A stretch of DNA of 64,000 nt from positions 124,001-188,000 of the forward strand of contig NZ_SADE01000001.1 of assembly GCF_004005845.1 (NCBI RefSeq). The letters run 5' to 3'. Made by a program: the position numbers and the translations under genes. Source of the stretch: Hwanghaeella grinnelliae. GTDB taxonomy: Bacteria; Pseudomonadota; Alphaproteobacteria; UBA8366; Aestuariispiraceae. Shown piece by piece: positions 60,842 through 64,000 of the stretch; positions within the stretch are counted from its first letter, which is position 1; the number at the start of each line of letters is the position of its first letter. The notes under the pieces were generated by a model. That model was not told where the DNA came from, ran no database searches, and saw only the letters and a program-made list of their open reading frames with translations.

Positions 60842-61624
60842 ATGGAAGGCATGCTTAACCGATCCGCATCCCTGAGAGCGCCGACATCCGTGCGGGAGGA
60901 GCCTTTGAACGAGGCCCACGCCGAAGGGGGGCGGCGCGTGCTGCCGGCGGATCTGCGGCGGAAGATCGCCGCGATCGAGGCGTCCGGCGGGAAGGGGGCC
61001 GGGCGATGTCTTTCGACCGGGGTTACGGCCCTGGATGCGTCGCTGCCGGGGCGGGGCCTCGCCCTGGCGGCGGTGCATGAAATTCAAGGATCCTCCGCCG
61101 CGGGTTTCGCGCTGCATCTGTTGGCATCTGGTCTGTCCAATGAAGAGTGCATTCTGTGGTGCGTGCCGGAAGGCCGGCGGGATCACCTCTATGGCCCCGG
61201 TCTGTGGCAGGCGGGAATAGACCCCCGGCGCCTGGTCGTGGCCGTCTGCCGCGACCGGGAAGAGATGCTTTGGACGGTTGAGGAAGCGCTGAAATCGGGA
61301 TCGGTCGCGGCCGTTGTCGCCCAAATGGACAAGGACCGGTCGTGGGGAGGGCCGGTTTCCGGCAAGCCCGTGGACCTGACGGCCAGCCGGCGCCTACAAC
61401 TGGCGGCGGAGGCCGGCGGCGGGTTGGGAATTATCTTGTCGGAAGGGGGCGGCGCCCTCAGTCCGAGCGCGGCTGCCACACGCTGGTGTGTCGATCCGGC
61501 CCCGCTTTCCGATACACGCGACCGGGCTTGTTGGCAGATTGCGTTGTTGCGGGTGCGTGGCGGGGCGGTGCCCGACAAGGATTGGCGGGTTCGGGTGGAT
61601 CGGGACGGGCGGGTTTCGATATGA
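60842..61624 (+). CDS. imuA: ImuA, RecA/SulA-like component of the SOS mutasome
   Basis: A 260-residue protein of the ImuA family, related to RecA/SulA but without an intact Walker A motif. Features are STGVTALDASLPGRGLALAA, VHEIQGSSAAGFALHLLASG, ILWCVPEGRRDHLYGPGLWQ and the C-terminal ARDKxWxV-like WQIALLRVRGGAVPDKDWRV. The ATG at 60842 follows AGGAA and lies 19 bases after the -10 box. ImuA is needed for damage-induced mutagenesis with ImuB and DnaE2. Its last bases overlap the imuB start (ATGA), giving translational coupling. Regulation is by LexA through the site at 60802. Confidence 0.9.
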   Translation: MEGMLNRSASLRAPTSVREEPLNEAHAEGGRRVLPADLRRKIAAIEASGGKGAGRCLSTGVTALDASLPGRGLALAAVHEIQGSSAAGFALHLLASGLSNEECILWCVPEGRRDHLYGPGLWQAGIDPRRLVVAVCRDREEMLWTVEEALKSGSVAAVVAQMDKDRSWGGPVSGKPVDLTASRRLQLAAEAGGGLGIILSEGGGALSPSAAATRWCVDPAPLSDTRDRACWQIALLRVRGGAVPDKDWRVRVDRDGRVSI

Positions 61625-63225
61625 CGCAACCGCGTTCCCTCATTTCCCTCTGGCTGCCCTATCTGGCGACCGAGCGGGTGGAGCGGCGAGACCCTGCTTT
61701 GGCGGGAGTCCCCTTCGCCACGTATGTGGAAAGCCGGGGGCAGATGATTCTGGCGGCGGTGAACCCCTGTGCTGCCGGGGCGGGCCTGACGCCGGGGATG
61801 AGTCTGGCAAATGCGCGCGCGCTGTATCCCGATGTAACCTTGCGCCGTGCCGATCCGCCAGCAGAACGGACGGTATTGGAAAGCTTGCGCGACTGGTGCG
61901 TCCGCTACACCCCCTGGGTGGCTTTGGACGGGGCGGATGGGTTGCTGCTGGACGCGACCGGCTGCGGTCATTTGTTCGGCGGGGATGAGGCGATGTTGAC
62001 CGATCTGGCGGAACGTCTGGACGGCATCGGTTTCACGGTCCGGGGTGCCCGAGCGGAAACACCGCGCGCAGCTGTCGCGCTTGCCCGGTTCGGAGATGGA
62101 GCGGCGGCCGGCGGTATCCTGCGGGAACGCCTTGCGCCTTTGCCGGTTGAGGCTTTGGGGGCTTCGGTTGAGGCGGCGGCCGGACTGCATCGGGTCGGTC
62201 TGCACAAGATCGGCGACCTTTATGCCCTGCCTCGGTCCAGTTTGGCGACGCGTTTCGGGCTCGATCTGGTCACCCGGCTCGACCGCGCCTTGGGGGATCT
62301 GCCTGACGCGATCTCCCCCAAGCCGCATGCCGCCCCCTATCGCGTACGCCTTTCCTTTCCCGAACCGATCGGCACGCCGGAGGATATCGCCCGCGGCCTC
62401 CACCGATTGCTGACCCGGATGACGGCCCGGTTGGAGAGGGGACAGCGTGGATGCCGCCGCCTGACGCTTTCCATCTATCGCGCGGACGGGGACGTGCGCA
62501 GCCTGACGGTCGGCGTCGCGCGGGCGGCGCGCGACCCGCATCACCTGGCGCGCCTCTTCGCCGAACGCCTGGCGTCCCTCGACCCCGGCTTCGGGATCGA
62601 CAGCATGGTCCTTGCCGCGCCAGTGGTGGAAGACATGAAGGCCGAGCAACGGGAGTCTCGCCTAAACGGTGCTTCCGAAGGGAATGGAAGGACTCGGACA
62701 GGGCGGGAAGGGGACCCGGAATTTTATCGGTTGTTGGACCGGCTCGCCGCGCGGCTGGGCGGCGGCCGGCTGTTGCGGATTGATCCCTTGCGCAGTCACC
62801 TGCCGGAACGCGCTGGGCGTTTCGTTTCCGTCTTTCAATCTACTAACGCTGAACCAACTCACGCGGGGGGCACTGGCGCTGGGGGCGGCGACCCGGAAGC
62901 GCCACCTTGGCCGGCGGAGCTGCCCGTCCGGCCATCCTTCCTGTTGACCATGCCGGAACCGGTGGAGGCGGAAGACAGTCGACCGGAAGGCGAAGGTGAA
63001 CCAACGCGGTTTTCCTGGCGCGGGCGCTGGCATGAGGTCGACCGTGTGATGGGACCGGAACGCCTGTCGCCCGAATGGTGGCGGCCAAACGATGAAGCAC
63101 GCTTGCGCGACTATTACCGCGTTGAAAGCCGGACCGGTCAGCGGTTCTGGATGTATCGCAATCCGCTCCAGAGAAATGCGAATACGGCAACTGGGGATTG
63201 GTTCATGCATGGGCTGTTCGGGTAA
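61621..63225 (+). CDS. imuB: ImuB, Y-family polymerase-like subunit of the SOS mutasome
   Basis: 534 residues from the ATG that overlaps the imuA stop. The Y-family palm/fingers start is ISLWLPYLATERVERRDPAL, followed by YTPWVALDGADGLLLDATGC and GHLFGGDEAMLTDLAERLDG. The usual catalytic acidic triad is incomplete, as in known ImuB, which is considered inactive as a polymerase and acts as a beta-clamp-binding hub. The C-terminal 200 residues contain a variable linker and WRGRWHEVDRVMGPERLSPE with WWRPNDEARLRDYYRVES, typical of ImuB. It bridges ImuA and DnaE2 in error-prone repair. The dnaE2 gene begins 5 bases after its stop. Confidence 0.92.
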   Translation: MTQPRSLISLWLPYLATERVERRDPALAGVPFATYVESRGQMILAAVNPCAAGAGLTPGMSLANARALYPDVTLRRADPPAERTVLESLRDWCVRYTPWVALDGADGLLLDATGCGHLFGGDEAMLTDLAERLDGIGFTVRGARAETPRAAVALARFGDGAAAGGILRERLAPLPVEALGASVEAAAGLHRVGLHKIGDLYALPRSSLATRFGLDLVTRLDRALGDLPDAISPKPHAAPYRVRLSFPEPIGTPEDIARGLHRLLTRMTARLERGQRGCRRLTLSIYRADGDVRSLTVGVARAARDPHHLARLFAERLASLDPGFGIDSMVLAAPVVEDMKAEQRESRLNGASEGNGRTRTGREGDPEFYRLLDRLAARLGGGRLLRIDPLRSHLPERAGRFVSVFQSTNAEPTHAGGTGAGGGDPEAPPWPAELPVRPSFLLTMPEPVEAEDSRPEGEGEPTRFSWRGRWHEVDRVMGPERLSPEWWRPNDEARLRDYYRVESRTGQRFWMYRNPLQRNANTATGDWFMHGLFG

Positions 63226-63230
63226 AGCCG

Positions 63231-64000
63231 ATGAGTAATGATCCCGTCTATGCGGAACTGCAATGTCTGAGCAACTTCTCTTTCCTGGAAGGGGCGAGCC
63301 ATCCGGACGAGTTGGTCGTCCAAGCCGCCGCCTTGGGGCTTGCCGCCATTGGTGTTGCCGACCGCAACAGTCTGGCGGGGGTAGTGCGGGCGCATACGGC
63401 GGCGAAGCGCCACGGCATCAAACTGTTGGTAGGCGCGCGGCTTGACTTGGCCGATGGGTTGCCGGTGATCGCCTACCCGATAGACAAACCCGCCTATGCG
63501 CGGTTGAGCCGCCTGATCACGCTCGGTCGGCGCCGCGCGGAAAAGGGACTCTGTCTGCTCTACAAAGAAGACCTTCTCGAATACGGCACGGGCATGGTGC
63601 TGATTCTTCTCCCCTCCGCGCAGGACGATGATGAAATGGCGGCGGAAATCGCATGCTATCGGGATGCGTTCCCGGATGCCGTCTATCTGGCCGCCAGCAA
63701 CGGCCTGGCTGGCGACGATAGGGGGCGGATCGCGGCTCTTGCGGCGTTGGCATTGGAAACGGGCGTGCCCCTTGTCGCGACCAACGACGTCTTGATGCAT
63801 GCGCCCGCGCGCCGGCCGCTTGCCGATGTGCTGACCTGCATCCGCGAAAAATGCGTGATCGACGATGCCGGCTGGCGCACCCAGCGTAACGCGGAACGCC
63901 ATCTGAAATCGCCGGAAAATATGGCTGAGCTATTCGCCGGGTATGAGGAGGCTTTGGCTGCAACGCTGGCGATTGCGGCGCGATGCCGCTTCTCCCTCGA
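63231..64000 (+). CDS. dnaE2: Error-prone DNA polymerase DnaE2 (N-terminal part only)
   Basis: 256 residues of the N-terminal PHP domain are present and the gene runs off the window (the full protein is usually about 1050-1150 residues). YAELQCLSNFSFLEGASHPD is the DnaE2 opening, followed by AAALGLAAIGVADRNSLAGV, RAHTAAKRHGIKLLVGARLD and LVATNDVLMHAPARRPLADV with LTCIREKCVIDDAG. The polymerase would perform translesion synthesis with ImuA/ImuB after LexA derepression. The ATG at 63231 is 5 bases after the imuB stop, with GGTAAAG as a poor ribosome site, so translation probably depends on imuB. Confidence 0.95.
   Translation, partial: MSNDPVYAELQCLSNFSFLEGASHPDELVVQAAALGLAAIGVADRNSLAGVVRAHTAAKRHGIKLLVGARLDLADGLPVIAYPIDKPAYARLSRLITLGRRRAEKGLCLLYKEDLLEYGTGMVLILLPSAQDDDEMAAEIACYRDAFPDAVYLAASNGLAGDDRGRIAALAALALETGVPLVATNDVLMHAPARRPLADVLTCIREKCVIDDAGWRTQRNAERHLKSPENMAELFAGYEEALAATLAIAARCRFSL

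Noticed and set aside
61189-62649. 486-residue open frame antisense to imuA/imuB
   Set aside because: Arg/Gln/His-rich translation without domains, fully inside well-supported genes of the other strand.

Overview
The window reads as chromosomal DNA of a free-living alphaproteobacterium, probably a marine or aquatic Rhodospirillales-type organism. GC content is fairly high and genes are dense on both strands. The imuA-imuB-dnaE2 SOS cassette has a GAAC-N7-GAAC LexA box of alphaproteobacterial type, and the transporter repertoire (TAXI-TRAP, amino-acid ABC, oligopeptide ABC) suits a heterotroph. This placement is inferred from gene content; no rRNA or tRNA gene was found.

Layout. 1-3.1 kb: a truncated DUF547 protein opposite two small glycosyltransferases of the TIGR04283/TIGR04282 pair and an APH-like kinase, which looks like part of an arsenosugar-type cluster. 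3.2-13.7 kb: flavin reductase, hydantoinase-type ATPase, DHH phosphoesterase, TauE/SafE exporter, an aspartoacylase-like deacylase, an isoaspartyl dipeptidase, two Gfo/Idh/MocA dehydrogenases and a DUF2920-like hydrolase. 13.7-17.0 kb: a polar amino-acid ABC importer. 17.5-31.5 kb: an adhesion and secretion locus made of a TolC-type outer-membrane protein with a long proline-rich tail, a 3251-residue RTX/VCBS adhesin, a DUF423 membrane protein and a lipoprotein with a cytochrome P460-like domain. 31.5-35.7 kb: UspA and a TAXI-TRAP importer. 36.2-41.5 kb: a class III aminotransferase and a four-gene Mla/Mce lipid transporter. 41.7-43.4 kb: apt and an amidase. 43.5-48.4 kb: the inner-membrane half of a type I secretion system (HlyD-type adaptor and ABC ATPase) and a small unknown protein. 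48.7-55.5 kb: a peptide importer without ATPases, pyrE, a SLAC1/TehA transporter and a DAO-type oxidase. 55.8-59.1 kb: acetamidase/formamidase, an orphan amino-acid-type binding protein and a PhyH-family dioxygenase. 59.1-60.7 kb: a Sel1-repeat protein. 60.8 kb to the end: the SOS mutasome imuA-imuB-dnaE2, with dnaE2 running off the window.

How it fits together. The most distinctive content is a Lap/Bap-like adhesion system. The giant adhesin has two related N-terminal beta modules followed by a TAAG motif, which is the hallmark of LapG-regulated retention. It then has a glycine hinge, a partly duplicated stalk, and a C-terminal half with RTX, jelly-roll, DUF4114, secretion-target and EF-hand elements. 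Its TolC-type outer-membrane partner lies just upstream, while the matching ABC and HlyD components lie about 14-18 kb downstream. Asp-Pro-Asn repeat tails are shared by the TolC protein and the nearby P460-like lipoprotein. This suggests an uncharacterised accessory partner, and it is the best candidate here for something undescribed.
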